The notes below the pieces were generated by a model. It was not told where the DNA came from and searched no databases. It saw only the letters and a program-made list of their open reading frames with translations. The position numbers and the translations under genes are program-made. A stretch of 64,000 bases of DNA from Bacillota bacterium (GTDB lineage: Bacteria; Bacillota; Clostridia; Christensenellales; UMGS416): assembly GCA_023435705.1 (NCBI GenBank), contig JAEYRH010000016.1, forward strand, positions 1 through 64,000, read 5' to 3'. Of the stretch, positions 24,259-32,754 are shown one piece after another; positions within the stretch are counted from its first letter, which is position 1, and every line of letters starts with the position of its first letter.

Positions 24259-25163
24259 TGGAACGCGTGCGCGTGCGTGTGCCTGCCACTTCGGCCAACC
24301 TGGGCCCTGGCTTTGACTGCCTGGGCCTTGCGCTCAACCTCTACAACAGCGTGGAGGCCCATGAGGATGACCGGTTGGTGATTGTGACGGAGGGCAATGG
24401 AGCGCAGTTTATTCCGTCAGACGGCTCCAATCTGACCTATCAGTCGATGAAGCGTGTTTATGACACGGTGGGCAGGAGGTGCTCCGGACTGTTCATCCGG
24501 CAGGGTAGCAACATCCCGCTGTCCAGGGGCTTGGGCAGCAGCGCGGCAGCCATCGTGGGAGGGCTGGTGGCGGCCAATGCACTGCTCGGCGGACCGTTGG
24601 GCAACATGGAGCTGCTGCGACTTGCCACGGCCATTGAGGGCCACCCAGACAACGTTACGCCTTGCCTGTTGGGCGGCCTGACCGCTGCTGTTGCCGACGG
24701 CGACCGGGTGAGATGTGCACGTGCATTGCCGGATGCCCGCTACGCTTTCGCGGCGATGGTGCCCAGCTTCGACCTTTCCACCAAGAAGGCGCGCCAGGCT
24801 TTACCGGATAACTACGCGAAGGCTGACGCCGTGCATAATGTGGGCCGGGCCGTGCTGATGTTCGCCGCGCTCCAGCAGGGGTTGGCGGGGGAGCTCAAGG
24901 CTGCCAGCCAGGACAGGATGCACCAGCCCTACCGCAAGGGCCTGATTCCCGGTTGGGATGATGTGAACACAGCCGCAGAAGAAGCCGGCGCATTGGCGGT
25001 TTATTTGAGCGGCGCAGGCCCTACAGTGATGGCGGTGTATGACAAGAAAGAGGAAGGCTTTATCGATCAGCTGGAGGAGGGCCTGAAAGGCCTTTCGCAC
25101 CGATGGGATGTGCTCAGCCTGGCGTGCTGCCAGGAGGGAGCCACGGTCAAGTGGGAAGTGTGA
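24258..25163 (+). CDS. thrB: Homoserine kinase ThrB
   Basis: A 301-residue GHMP kinase. Motif 1 is RVPATSANLGPGFDCLGLAL, motif 2 is PLSRGLGSSAAAIVGGL (ATP-binding), and the C-terminal motif is AVYLSGAGPTVMAVYD. It phosphorylates homoserine on the way to threonine. The start codon overlaps the stop of the kinase gene before it (TAATG), so the two are translationally coupled even though no shared pathway is evident. No other threonine genes are adjacent. Confidence 0.95.
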   Translation: MERVRVRVPATSANLGPGFDCLGLALNLYNSVEAHEDDRLVIVTEGNGAQFIPSDGSNLTYQSMKRVYDTVGRRCSGLFIRQGSNIPLSRGLGSSAAAIVGGLVAANALLGGPLGNMELLRLATAIEGHPDNVTPCLLGGLTAAVADGDRVRCARALPDARYAFAAMVPSFDLSTKKARQALPDNYAKADAVHNVGRAVLMFAALQQGLAGELKAASQDRMHQPYRKGLIPGWDDVNTAAEEAGALAVYLSGAGPTVMAVYDKKEEGFIDQLEEGLKGLSHRWDVLSLACCQEGATVKWEV

Positions 25164-25188
25164 GTTTCCTGCACAACGATGGAGGTAA

Positions 25189-25488
25189 ATGATGAGTGTG
25201 CCAAATTTTCAAACGATTATGATTCCTTTGCTGCAATTCCACGCAAACAAAAGGCCGAAGAGCTCGCAGGATTGCCTTGAGCACCTGTCAGTCATTTTCA
25301 ATCTTTCTGGGGAAGACCTCGATCAACGGTTGCCAAGCGGATCGCAGACAACATTTGAAAACAGGGTCTCCTGGGCATCTGGCTATTTGTGCAGAACCAA
25401 ACTGCTGGACTGCAACAAAAAGGGCATGACGCGGATTACCGCCAAAGGCCTGGAGGTTTTGACAGAAACCAAGGATCACAATCAATAA
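25189..25488 (+). CDS. Stand-alone Mrr N-terminal-like winged-helix protein
   Basis: A 99-residue protein resembling only the N-terminal domain of Mrr-type restriction enzymes: VPNFQTIMIPLLQF at the start, DQRLPSGSQTTFENRVSWASGYLCRTKLL in the middle and GMTRITAKGLEVL at the end. This domain is a winged helix thought to contact DNA. The PD-(D/E)xK nuclease domain that normally follows is missing: the protein stops at about 99 residues and the next gene is on the other strand. GGAGG precedes two consecutive ATGs. It lies 25 bases after thrB and is probably in the same transcript. It may be a repressor-like protein or a remnant. Confidence 0.7.
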   Translation: MMSVPNFQTIMIPLLQFHANKRPKSSQDCLEHLSVIFNLSGEDLDQRLPSGSQTTFENRVSWASGYLCRTKLLDCNKKGMTRITAKGLEVLTETKDHNQ

Positions 25489-25507
25489 CCCACACCCGCA
25501 GCATTGC

Positions 25508-26323
25508 TTATTCGCTATGCATCCCTGTCAGCAGCAATTTCATGACTGAAAAATACTCCCGGCTGTAGCAAATTGGCTTGACGCTCCAATGCACCGGCAC
25601 TGAGATGCCGTATGCATCCATGCCCTGCATTCGGGCCAGCAGAAGTGCCCGAAACATGTGGAAATCGCTTGTGACGACCATCACGGTGTATTTGCTGCCG
25701 GATGAATGTTTGTCCATGATCCTCTTGGAATAGGCAACATTTTCAATGGTGTTGAATGATTGATTCTCTTCAATGACATGGCTTTGATCAACCCCGTTTT
25801 GCACGAGATATTGTTTCATCACCGACGCTTCGGTGGTGGTATCCGCCGCGCCCTGGCCGCCGGAGACAATTGCGGTGGCGCCGGGGTTGGCCTGAAGCCA
25901 GGGGATCGCGCCATCCAGCCTGTGCTTGAGGATCAGCGAGGGCCGGCCCTCCACCACAGAAGCGCCGGGCACCAGCAGGTAGTCGGCAGTCAGGGTTGCC
26001 TGGTGCAGGCTTGCTCCAACCAGCACCAGGCTTTCCACCGCTACAAAGGTCAGTATGAAAAGGGAAAGCGCAGACAGGAATATGGCGCGCACAACCCTGT
26101 GCCGCCGCAGCCACGGCAGGGCTAACCCCTTCGCCAGCAATACGCCGAAGGCCGTGGAAAAGATGCCGCAAGCCAGCAGGAAGCACACGCCGATGTCAAA
26201 GGACCAGTGGATCACGGTGCCCGTGGCCCACACGAGCACGTAGAGCAGCAGCGCCACACCCAGCACGACCAGCAGGATCCCGATTGCCTTGGCTAATGCA
26301 GCAGCGCCTTTATTTTTACCCAT
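25508..26323 (-). CDS. YdcF/DUF218 family membrane protein
   Basis: About 271 residues. Three or four hydrophobic helices in the first 120 residues are followed by a DUF218 domain: ADYLLVPGASV, ILKHRLDGAIPWLQ, AIVSGGQGAADTTTEASVMKQYL, IEENQSFNTIENVAYSKRIM, VMVVTSDFHMFRALLLA. The family includes YdcF and SanA; conserved polar residues suggest binding of a phosphate or nucleotide ligand, and links to envelope metabolism have been proposed. ATG at 26323 follows GGAGTG, and the frame upstream of it has no site. Its biochemical role is unknown. Confidence 0.82.
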   Translation of the reverse strand: MGKNKGAAALAKAIGILLVVLGVALLLYVLVWATGTVIHWSFDIGVCFLLACGIFSTAFGVLLAKGLALPWLRRHRVVRAIFLSALSLFILTFVAVESLVLVGASLHQATLTADYLLVPGASVVEGRPSLILKHRLDGAIPWLQANPGATAIVSGGQGAADTTTEASVMKQYLVQNGVDQSHVIEENQSFNTIENVAYSKRIMDKHSSGSKYTVMVVTSDFHMFRALLLARMQGMDAYGISVPVHWSVKPICYSREYFSVMKLLLTGMHSE

Positions 26324-26500
26324 ATAACACTCCGTTTGTGATCTTATCATGATATATAAGACGGGAAATTTATGAATATGATACCAATCAAGTGTAACAA
26401 AAGTTTATCTTCAACATGAATTTACTGTTTTCAGAATTGCCATTGCAGAATAATTCACTTCACAAAGCGGAAACTATGGGCAAAAGACAAAGAGGTGCAG

Positions 26501-26917
26501 ATGATGAAACTTGAAGATGTGATGAGTCATAAGGTGCTGACCGTGGCCGCAGACAGCTCCACCGCTGATGCTGCCAAAACGATGCACCAGCATAACATTG
26601 GCGCGCTGCCGGTGGTGAGCCATGGCCACATGGTAGGCATTGTAACCGACCGGGATATCGTGACCAGAGGCGTGGCAGCGGGGAAGGACCCGAATTCGAT
26701 GCCGGTGAGCCAGGTGATGAGCCAGCCGGTGGTATGCGGATCGCCCAACATGGACTTGGGCGCCGCCACCAACCTGATGGCCGAAAAGCAGGTGCGGCGG
26801 CTGCCGGTGGTGAACGATGGCCAGTTGGTGGGGTTTGTGTCACTGGGAGACATCGCCATGAACTCGCCGGACAGCATATCAGGCGACGCACTGAAGGACA
26901 TTTCGGGTAAGTGGTAA
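26501..26917 (+). CDS. Tandem CBS domain protein
   Basis: About 138 residues made of two CBS motifs and nothing else. The first contains VMSHKVLTVAADSSTADAAKTM and GIVTDRDIVTRG, the second VMSQPVVCGSPNMDLGAATNLM and GFVSLGDIA. Paired CBS motifs form a Bateman module that binds adenine nucleotides such as AMP, ATP or S-adenosyl compounds. Stand-alone versions are common and usually of unknown role. AGAGG precedes two ATGs (26501, 26504). Single gene, followed by a hairpin shared with the converging acetyltransferase gene. Confidence 0.9.
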   Translation: MMKLEDVMSHKVLTVAADSSTADAAKTMHQHNIGALPVVSHGHMVGIVTDRDIVTRGVAAGKDPNSMPVSQVMSQPVVCGSPNMDLGAATNLMAEKQVRRLPVVNDGQLVGFVSLGDIAMNSPDSISGDALKDISGKW

Positions 26918-26932
26918 ACTGGATCAAAATTG

Positions 26933-26963
26933 GAGAGCCGCCATTTGGCGGCTCTCTTGTGTT
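26933..26963 (+). terminator. Terminator after the CBS gene, possibly bidirectional
   Basis: Ten-pair perfect inverted repeat GAGAGCCGCC (26933-26942) and GGCGGCTCTC (26947-26956), with a T-rich tail on the plus side and T-rich sequence on the other side too. It lies between two converging genes. Confidence 0.8.
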
Positions 26964-27523
26964 TATAACTGCAAATCCATTAAGTGCTCATCGTAATACT
27001 GGCCATGAATGAAGAAGTAATCGCGGTGGGTGCCAACGAGCCGGAACCCCATCTTTTCATACAGCGCAATGGCCGCGTCGTTGCCGGAGCGCACACCCAA
27101 TGTGATGTTGCGGATCGTACCGATAGCCCTGGCAAAGGCGATGAGCCGCTCCATCATCACTGTGCCCACGCCGCGCCCCCACCAGCTCTTTGCCACATTG
27201 ATGGCGATCTCTGCATTGTGAGCGTTCCTTGGGCGCTTCAAAGAGGATACTTGAGCTACGCTGATGATTTCACCGAAGGCACAGGCAATGAGCATGCAGG
27301 AGGTGGGGTCTGCGGCCATTGTCCGCAGATATTCGGCTTCCTGCTCCACATTCAGGCGAAACTCATTTTCCCCAAACAGCAGGTTGTCGCTTTCGCCGCC
27401 TACCCGGTTGAGATAGGCCACCATTTGGGGGGCGTCTTCAGGGGTGGGGCGGCGGATGATCAGCGCACTGCCATCCTTGAGTGTTGCACAGCCTTCCACA
27501 GGCAGGTTGATGCGGGGTTCCAT
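26963..27523 (-). CDS. GNAT family N-acetyltransferase
   Basis: A 186-residue acetyltransferase of the RimI/RimJ-like branch. Acetyl-CoA-binding motif A is INVAKSWWGRGVGTVMMERLIAFA, with the later ITLGVRSGNDAAIALYEKMGFRLVG and FFIHGQYYDEHLM closing the fold. AAGGAACG lies upstream of the start. The acceptor is unknown. It lies downstream of the M48 peptidase gene on the same strand with about 50 bases between. Confidence 0.88.
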   Translation of the reverse strand: MEPRINLPVEGCATLKDGSALIIRRPTPEDAPQMVAYLNRVGGESDNLLFGENEFRLNVEQEAEYLRTMAADPTSCMLIACAFGEIISVAQVSSLKRPRNAHNAEIAINVAKSWWGRGVGTVMMERLIAFARAIGTIRNITLGVRSGNDAAIALYEKMGFRLVGTHRDYFFIHGQYYDEHLMDLQL

Positions 27524-27572
27524 AACTCATTCGTTCCTTCCCGTTGATTCATGTGAAGTCGCCAGATGGCGG

Positions 27573-29381
27573 TTATAGGATGCGACTGTTGGGGATGCTG
27601 TCAATTTTGCATGCGAACTGCGGGACGGTGTTTAGACTGCATACAAAACAATCCCAGGGCAGCAACCCCGCTTCGGAGAGTTCATTCTGCATTTCCTGCG
27701 CTTTCTTTTTGCTGTATCGATGCCGGTACAGCACGATATAGCAGGGGAATTGCCCGCTGTGCTGCAGCCCGATCCTGGCAACATAGGCCTTGGTGATCTT
27801 GGGATATGCCAAAAGCTTTTCCCGGATGCCCATCAACATGTCGTATGCCAGCTCATGCGGAAGGAAATCGCTGCTGTATCTCAGGTGGTTGCGCTCCTGC
27901 TCCACATCATCGTTGGTGCACATGAACCTGACTGCAGTCCAATAAGCTTCCAGGGCCTTGTCGTGGTTTCCGGCTTTTTCATAATGCTCCGTCAATGCTT
28001 CGCAGCAAGCGGGGATGGCCTGCGCATCGCCCTCCATGGCTTGCTCCAGCAGCGCCTCGCCTTCTGCGTTGCCCATTTCCAGCAAATACCGACCCTTGTG
28101 GTACAGCACCTGCGGGTGATCAGGATTGGCTTCCAACAAGGCATCCATTTCTGCAATGCCCCGATCCGGGCCATTTAGGAGGCCAAGTATCGCGGCCTGC
28201 TCAATTTGCTCCTCCAATGAAAGCTGCTCATTGTTGTTCTTCTTGGATAATTCCTCCAGTCGCGCCCGGGCGTCCTGCCAGTGCTTCCAGGTTTCCTCCC
28301 AATGCGCCTTGGCAAGTTTTGCAAACAACCGGGAGCATTCCTGGACTGTTTCCTGCGCAAGGCCGTCATAGGGGATGCTGCCGGTCTGCACACGCAGGTT
28401 GTCTCCTTCGGGCAGGGCTACACCGAGAGCTGCGATACGCTCAGCAGGGGAAGGGTGTGTGGCATCGGGCAGCGAGCGGAACTCCCGGATCTTTCCAATG
28501 AGCTTATCTGCTTTTTCCGGATCGAACCAATCCTGCACGAAGGCGCGCATCCGGACAAAAATGTCCTCCGGCGGCTGTGGTTGGGCGTGGTTTAGCTCCA
28601 TGATGCTCTCCCAGAACTTATGCTCGATGGCAGAAGACCAGTACTGCCCTTTCACCAGCGAATCGGCTGCGGCGCGGGGTCCGGCAATCGCTGCGGATGC
28701 CTGGTCGGCCGCCAGTTCAAATAGCCGGGATTGCCGGTAATGAACGTCATTCAATGCTGGCACATACCAATTAAGGAAGCGGCTGATGAAGAAGTATTTG
28801 TCTTTACCCTTTTTGGCCAGTTCCTCCGCCACGCGCTCCCACACCATTTGGGCGCGGCCAATCCGCATGCCCTCCCTGCCATGGGAGCCGGTGATGTGGC
28901 CGCATTCATGAGCGATTACAGAGGCCAGTTCTTGCTCGGATAGGAAGATCAAGAGCGGCACGCCAATCATCAGGTGCCGCCGATAGCGCCCCAACAGGCC
29001 CAGCGTGGGCAGCTCGGCGATAAAGGCGTTGTTGTCGGTGTAGAGCTTGATGGAGTGGAATGGCGGGCAGCCGAGCTTTTGGCAAATTACCTGCACCATC
29101 CCGTGGAGTCCAGGAGCGTTCTCCGCAGTGATTTCCACACCCTCGGGCTCTGGAATCCGTGTGGCCAGGGCGCTGAAGAAACCCTTGAACATCAGCCAGA
29201 CCAGGATCAGCAGCGGCAATATGATATACCTGCTGAGTGACCCGAGGCCGGAATGGATGTTTAGAAGCGCCAGGGCGGTGATGATACCACCCACCAATAC
29301 CAGTGCCAGAAATGGGATCAACAGAAAATAGATGTAGCCAAGGGAGCAGAGCAAGTTGATCTTCCATTTGTGGTGCTTCAT
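27573..29381 (-). CDS. M48 family metallopeptidase with a C-terminal TPR-like region
   Basis: A 602-residue membrane protein. Two N-terminal hydrophobic helices (about 10-40 and 50-70) anchor it. The zinc site is HECGH in ELASVIAHECGHITGSHG around residue 160-175, with the third ligand probably in the ELAADQASA segment about 60 residues later. The C-terminal half is helical with repeat-like units (LLEANPDHPQVLYHKGRYLLEMG). M48 enzymes are envelope quality-control proteases like HtpX and Ste24; the long TPR-like tail is an added feature, perhaps for partner binding. GAGGTC precedes ATG. It has no obvious partner genes. Confidence 0.87.
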   Translation of the reverse strand: MKHHKWKINLLCSLGYIYFLLIPFLALVLVGGIITALALLNIHSGLGSLSRYIILPLLILVWLMFKGFFSALATRIPEPEGVEITAENAPGLHGMVQVICQKLGCPPFHSIKLYTDNNAFIAELPTLGLLGRYRRHLMIGVPLLIFLSEQELASVIAHECGHITGSHGREGMRIGRAQMVWERVAEELAKKGKDKYFFISRFLNWYVPALNDVHYRQSRLFELAADQASAAIAGPRAAADSLVKGQYWSSAIEHKFWESIMELNHAQPQPPEDIFVRMRAFVQDWFDPEKADKLIGKIREFRSLPDATHPSPAERIAALGVALPEGDNLRVQTGSIPYDGLAQETVQECSRLFAKLAKAHWEETWKHWQDARARLEELSKKNNNEQLSLEEQIEQAAILGLLNGPDRGIAEMDALLEANPDHPQVLYHKGRYLLEMGNAEGEALLEQAMEGDAQAIPACCEALTEHYEKAGNHDKALEAYWTAVRFMCTNDDVEQERNHLRYSSDFLPHELAYDMLMGIREKLLAYPKITKAYVARIGLQHSGQFPCYIVLYRHRYSKKKAQEMQNELSEAGLLPWDCFVCSLNTVPQFACKIDSIPNSRIL

Positions 29382-29517
29382 AAATTGACCTCAAATGTAT
29401 GTTTTTAACAGTATATCAGCATCCAATCCCCAAGGCAATTGCCGATCGGCCAGCGAGATGCTGCAAGATCCTCGCATTGCATCATAAACCGTCGGATTTG
29501 TTGCCGTTCATAAAGAA

Positions 29518-29541
29518 AAGCCGCCCCATACGGGACGGCTT
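29518..29541 (-). terminator. Terminator of the serC-serA operon
   Basis: Inverted repeat AAGCCG(C)CCC against GGG(A)CGGCTT, followed on the minus strand by TTCTTT, just after the serA stop codon. Confidence 0.8.
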
Positions 29542-29554
29542 GCCGGATATAGGT

Positions 29555-30718
29555 TTACAGCTTCCGGACGCGCAGCACGCTCTCGATGCCGCCAATTTCA
29601 TCCACACAGGCGCAGGATGGCTCATCGTCCAGGTCAATCAGCGTGTAGGCGTAAGCCCCACGGCTTTTGTTGATCATGTTTGCGATGTTGTGGCCGCCAG
29701 CTGCCAGCGCCGAAGTGATCTGGCCCACCATGTTGGTGACGTTGCGGTGCAGCACGGCCAGACGGTAGGCGCCTGACCGGGGCATCGCGCAGTCGGGGTA
29801 ATTGACGGAGTTGATGATATCGCCGTCTTCCAGATAGGCCTTCAGCTGCTTGGCTGCCATAATCGCGCAGTTGCGCTCCGATTCCGGTGTGGAAGCGCCC
29901 AGGTGGGGGATGGCGATCACATCGGGCCTGCCTAGCAGGTAGTCTGCCGGGAAGTCGGTCACATAGCGGCGCAGCTTGCCGCTGCCCAGCGCGGCCAGCA
30001 GTGCGTTCTTCTCCACCAGCTCGCCGCGGGCGAAGTTTAAGAGCACCGCGCCTTCCTTCATCTCGTCAAATTGCTTCTGCCCGATCATGCCCTTTGTCTT
30101 CTCAATCAGCGGCACATGCAGCGACAGGAAATCGGAGTTGCGGATCAGGTCGTCCAGGTCAATGCTGCGCTTGACTGAGCGGGAAAGGCCCCAGGCGGCT
30201 TCCACCGAGATGAACGGGTCATAGCCCACCACCTCGAGACCCAGTGCAATGGCTGCATTGGCGACCATTGCGCCGATGGCCCCCAGGCCGATGATGCCCA
30301 GCTGGCGGCCCAGAAGCTCCGGGCCCACAAAATCGTTTTTGCCTTTCTCCACCAGTGCGGGCACGTCGGCGCCCTTGTCCTTGATGGAGTTCGCCCATGC
30401 CACGCCCTCGATGATCCGGCGGCCGGAGAGCAGCAGGCCGGCCACAGCCAGCTCCTTGACGGCGTTGGCGTTGGCGCCGGGGGTGTTGAAGACCACGATG
30501 CCGCTGTCGCTGGCCCGGTCCACCGGGATGTTGTTCACACCGGCTCCGGCCCGGGCGATGGCGGCAAGGTTGGGCGCAAAGGCCGTGTCGTGCATGCCGG
30601 CGCTGCGCACCAGCACGCCATCGGGCTCGGCCACCGTGGTGGAGAGCTCAAAACTGCCTGCCGGCAGCAACTCGTGCACGACTTCATCGATGGAATTGAG
30701 TTTCTTTATCTGAAACAT
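29555..30718 (-). CDS. serA: D-3-phosphoglycerate dehydrogenase SerA
   Basis: A 387-residue NAD-dependent oxidoreductase, first step of serine synthesis. The Rossmann domain has LGIIGLGAIGAMVANAA, followed by the 2-hydroxyacid dehydrogenase signatures (LSLHVPLIEKTKGMIG, LLNFARGELVEKNAL with the catalytic arginine) and HLGASTPESERN with the catalytic histidine. The last 75 residues form an ACT domain (HRNVTNMVGQITSALA), the usual serine-binding regulatory module of the short SerA type. GAGGAGG precedes ATG. It is second in the operon after serC, about 90 bases apart, with a GC-rich hairpin (near 30768-30791) in the gap. Confidence 0.95.
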   Translation of the reverse strand: MFQIKKLNSIDEVVHELLPAGSFELSTTVAEPDGVLVRSAGMHDTAFAPNLAAIARAGAGVNNIPVDRASDSGIVVFNTPGANANAVKELAVAGLLLSGRRIIEGVAWANSIKDKGADVPALVEKGKNDFVGPELLGRQLGIIGLGAIGAMVANAAIALGLEVVGYDPFISVEAAWGLSRSVKRSIDLDDLIRNSDFLSLHVPLIEKTKGMIGQKQFDEMKEGAVLLNFARGELVEKNALLAALGSGKLRRYVTDFPADYLLGRPDVIAIPHLGASTPESERNCAIMAAKQLKAYLEDGDIINSVNYPDCAMPRSGAYRLAVLHRNVTNMVGQITSALAAGGHNIANMINKSRGAYAYTLIDLDDEPSCACVDEIGGIESVLRVRKL

Positions 30719-30807
30719 ATAAGAGCCTCCTCAGGATATCAGCTTATTCGGAGCTTCACTTCTGGCAGTAGGGGCCGGGCTCCGCCCCGGCCCGCGTGCA
30801 ACAGAGC

Positions 30808-31884
30808 TCAATGCCCCGTTTCAAACTCCTTCATCGCGGCCACCAGCGCCTGCACACCCTCGACGGGCATGGCGTTGTAGATGCTGGCGCGAATGCCGCC
30901 TACCAGCCGGTGACCTTTGATGTTCACGAGGCCACGGGCCTTGCAGAACTTCACGAACTCATCGGTGAGTTCATCGTTCGGCAGCACATAAGTCACGTTC
31001 ATGATGGAGCGCCAGGGCTTCTCCGCCGTGCCCTTGAAGAGGCAGGAGTTGTCAAGGAAGTCATAAAGCAGCCCGGCCTTGGCCTGGTTGATCTTCTGCA
31101 TCTCCGCCACGCCGCCCAGCGCCTCCAGCCACTCAAAGACGAGGCCTGCCATATACACGCTGAAGCACGGCGGTGTGTTGTAGAGCGACTGGCTCTTGGC
31201 GTGGGTCTGGTAATTGAGCATCACCGGGGTTTCGGGCCTTGCCTGGCCGATCAGGTCTTCACGCACGATCACCACGGTGAGGCCCGAAATACCCATGTTC
31301 TTCTGTGCCCCGGCATAAATGAGACCGAAGCGGCTGGCGTCATACACCTCGCCCAGGATGTTGCTGGACATATCGGCCACCAGCGGCACGGCGCCAGTGT
31401 CGGGCAGCGCGTTGTAGTGTGTGCCATAAATCGTGTTGTTGGTCGTGATGTGGAAGTAGTCTGCCTGCGGGTCAAATTTAGCGCCGTCCAGCTCGGGCAC
31501 GCGCACATAATTGATCGCCTTGCTGCTGGCCACTACATTGACCTGGCCAAAGCGCTTGGCTTCGGCGATGGCGTTTGAGGCGAAGTTGCCGGAGTCCACA
31601 TAGTCGGCCTTGCCCGTTTTCATCAAGTTTAGCGGCACGGCGGAGAACTGCGTGGTCGCGCCGCCTTGCAAAAACAAAACCTGATAGTTGGTCGGGATAC
31701 CCATGAGCCTGCGGAGCGTCTCCTCGGCTCTCTTCTGGATCTCTTCGTAAGGGGCGGAGCGGTGGCTCATTTCCATCACGCTCATGCCGGCGGTGCCATA
31801 GTTGACCAGTTCTTTCTGCGCTTTTTCCAGCACAGGCAGCGGGAGGATCGCGGGGCCGGGGGAGAAGTTGTAGACTCTTTCCAT
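30808..31884 (-). CDS. serC: Phosphoserine aminotransferase SerC
   Basis: A 358-residue PLP enzyme converting phosphohydroxypyruvate to phosphoserine. It starts MERVYNFSPGPAILPLPVLE, has the PLP lysine in FGLIYAGAQKNMGISGLTVV, and carries the family motifs LLFLQGG-like VLFLQGGATTQF and NTPPCFSVYM. ATG at 31884 follows a perfect AGGAGGT; the long upstream extension is T-box leader sequence. Regulation is by the tRNA-Ser-responsive T-box described separately. Together with serA it makes phosphoserine from glycolytic 3-phosphoglycerate; a phosphatase gene is not in the window. Confidence 0.96.
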   Translation of the reverse strand: MERVYNFSPGPAILPLPVLEKAQKELVNYGTAGMSVMEMSHRSAPYEEIQKRAEETLRRLMGIPTNYQVLFLQGGATTQFSAVPLNLMKTGKADYVDSGNFASNAIAEAKRFGQVNVVASSKAINYVRVPELDGAKFDPQADYFHITTNNTIYGTHYNALPDTGAVPLVADMSSNILGEVYDASRFGLIYAGAQKNMGISGLTVVIVREDLIGQARPETPVMLNYQTHAKSQSLYNTPPCFSVYMAGLVFEWLEALGGVAEMQKINQAKAGLLYDFLDNSCLFKGTAEKPWRSIMNVTYVLPNDELTDEFVKFCKARGLVNIKGHRLVGGIRASIYNAMPVEGVQALVAAMKEFETGH

Positions 31885-31944
31885 TGGGATACCTCCTATG
31901 ATGAATGATAAAATTGGGGACTGATGGTTTGGGTAAACCCGGAT

Positions 31945-32170
31945 ATAACAAAATCCGCCCCTGAAAAGGGACGGATTGTGAATCCGTGGTACCACCCACA
32001 TTGGCGTATTGCCCACTTGCGCGCGCGGTATCGGGCGCTGCCGCCCGGCTCATCGCCGGGACCTCCGGGGCGGAATTGTTGCCCTTTCCTACAACCGGCT
32101 TGCACCAACCGCCGGCTCTCTGGATGCGGGAGAGCTTTTCCCCATCATCGATGCTATGGACGCTTTACTT
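31945..32170 (-). promoter_or_regulatory. T-box leader of serC-serA, specifier UCC (serine)
   Basis: Minus-strand leader of about 225 bases. It has the Stem I distal features AGAGAGCCGGCGG and GGTTGGTGCAAGCCGG, the specifier context AATTCCGCCCCGGAG with UCC (Ser) at 32074-32072, the T-box/antiterminator core GGGTGGTACCACGG (31984-31997) and a terminator hairpin (about 31950-31977). Uncharged tRNA-Ser(GGA) would favour antitermination and expression of serine synthesis. The specifier was read by alignment with remembered T-boxes; the gene context agrees with it. Confidence 0.88.
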
Positions 32171-32176
32171 GGGTAA

Positions 32177-32204
32177 ATTATAACAAATTCACGATGCTTG
32201 TCAA
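32177..32204 (-). promoter_or_regulatory. Promoter of the serC-serA T-box transcript
   Basis: On the minus strand TTGACA, a 16-base spacer and TATAAT, both hexamers perfect; start expected near 32170. Confidence 0.85.
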
Positions 32205-32224
32205 GCGGGGGAGGCGGGACGATT

Positions 32225-32731
32225 TTAGCCCAGCGGGACGGCGCGTGAAGCGGGCTCTTCCAAGCCTTCCAACCTCCGCACAACCTCATCCAGCGGCAAG
32301 GATGCATCAATCTCCTCTGTGGCGGTGGCGCGCAACAAGGGTTCAACCGTAACCAGATAGTTCAGGATCTGTTCCCGTTCTTCCTCTTTTTTGCCATATG
32401 GATTGTTGGTGCGCTTGGCAATCCGGTCCAGGAGGATTGGGGCTGGCGCGCTGAGGAGAACGATATGGTCGAAATGCCGGTAAAACTGCCCCTGGTTCGA
32501 CTTGCAGCCGGCAACAAATAGTTTGCCCTCCGTGTGGTTTGCCAGCAGCTCCTGCATGGCTTGCTCGCGCAGAACCCAATCGGCAGAGCCATCGGGCAGG
32601 GGCACCCATTCTGACCACACATCGCTGTCCGTATCCACCGCCTTGTGGCCATGGGCCGCAAGCTCGCGGAGCACGGTGGACTTGCCTGTGCCGGACATTC
32701 CAGTGATGTAGACTTTCAGTTGCCCCTGCAT
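32225..32731 (-). CDS. P-loop nucleoside/shikimate-kinase-like protein
   Basis: About 168 residues. A Walker A motif opens the protein (YITGMSGTGKSTVLRELA), followed by HKAVDTDSDVWSEW and a lid-like stretch rich in charged residues (RIAKRTNNPYGKKEEEREQ). The fold resembles small kinases such as shikimate, gluconate or adenylate kinase, and such genes are often annotated AAA_18/shikimate kinase-like. The substrate is not evident. ATG at 32731 has AAGGA upstream. It is the last gene of a four-gene minus-strand operon with three flavin-dependent enzymes. Confidence 0.72.
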   Translation of the reverse strand: MQGQLKVYITGMSGTGKSTVLRELAAHGHKAVDTDSDVWSEWVPLPDGSADWVLREQAMQELLANHTEGKLFVAGCKSNQGQFYRHFDHIVLLSAPAPILLDRIAKRTNNPYGKKEEEREQILNYLVTVEPLLRATATEEIDASLPLDEVVRRLEGLEEPASRAVPLG

Positions 32732-32754
32732 CGATCTATCCTTCTTTGTGGTTC

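Noticed and set aside
30765..30795. Terminator between serC and serA
   Set aside because: The GGGCCGGG/CCCCGGCCC hairpin has no U-tract on the minus strand, so read-through into serA is likely.
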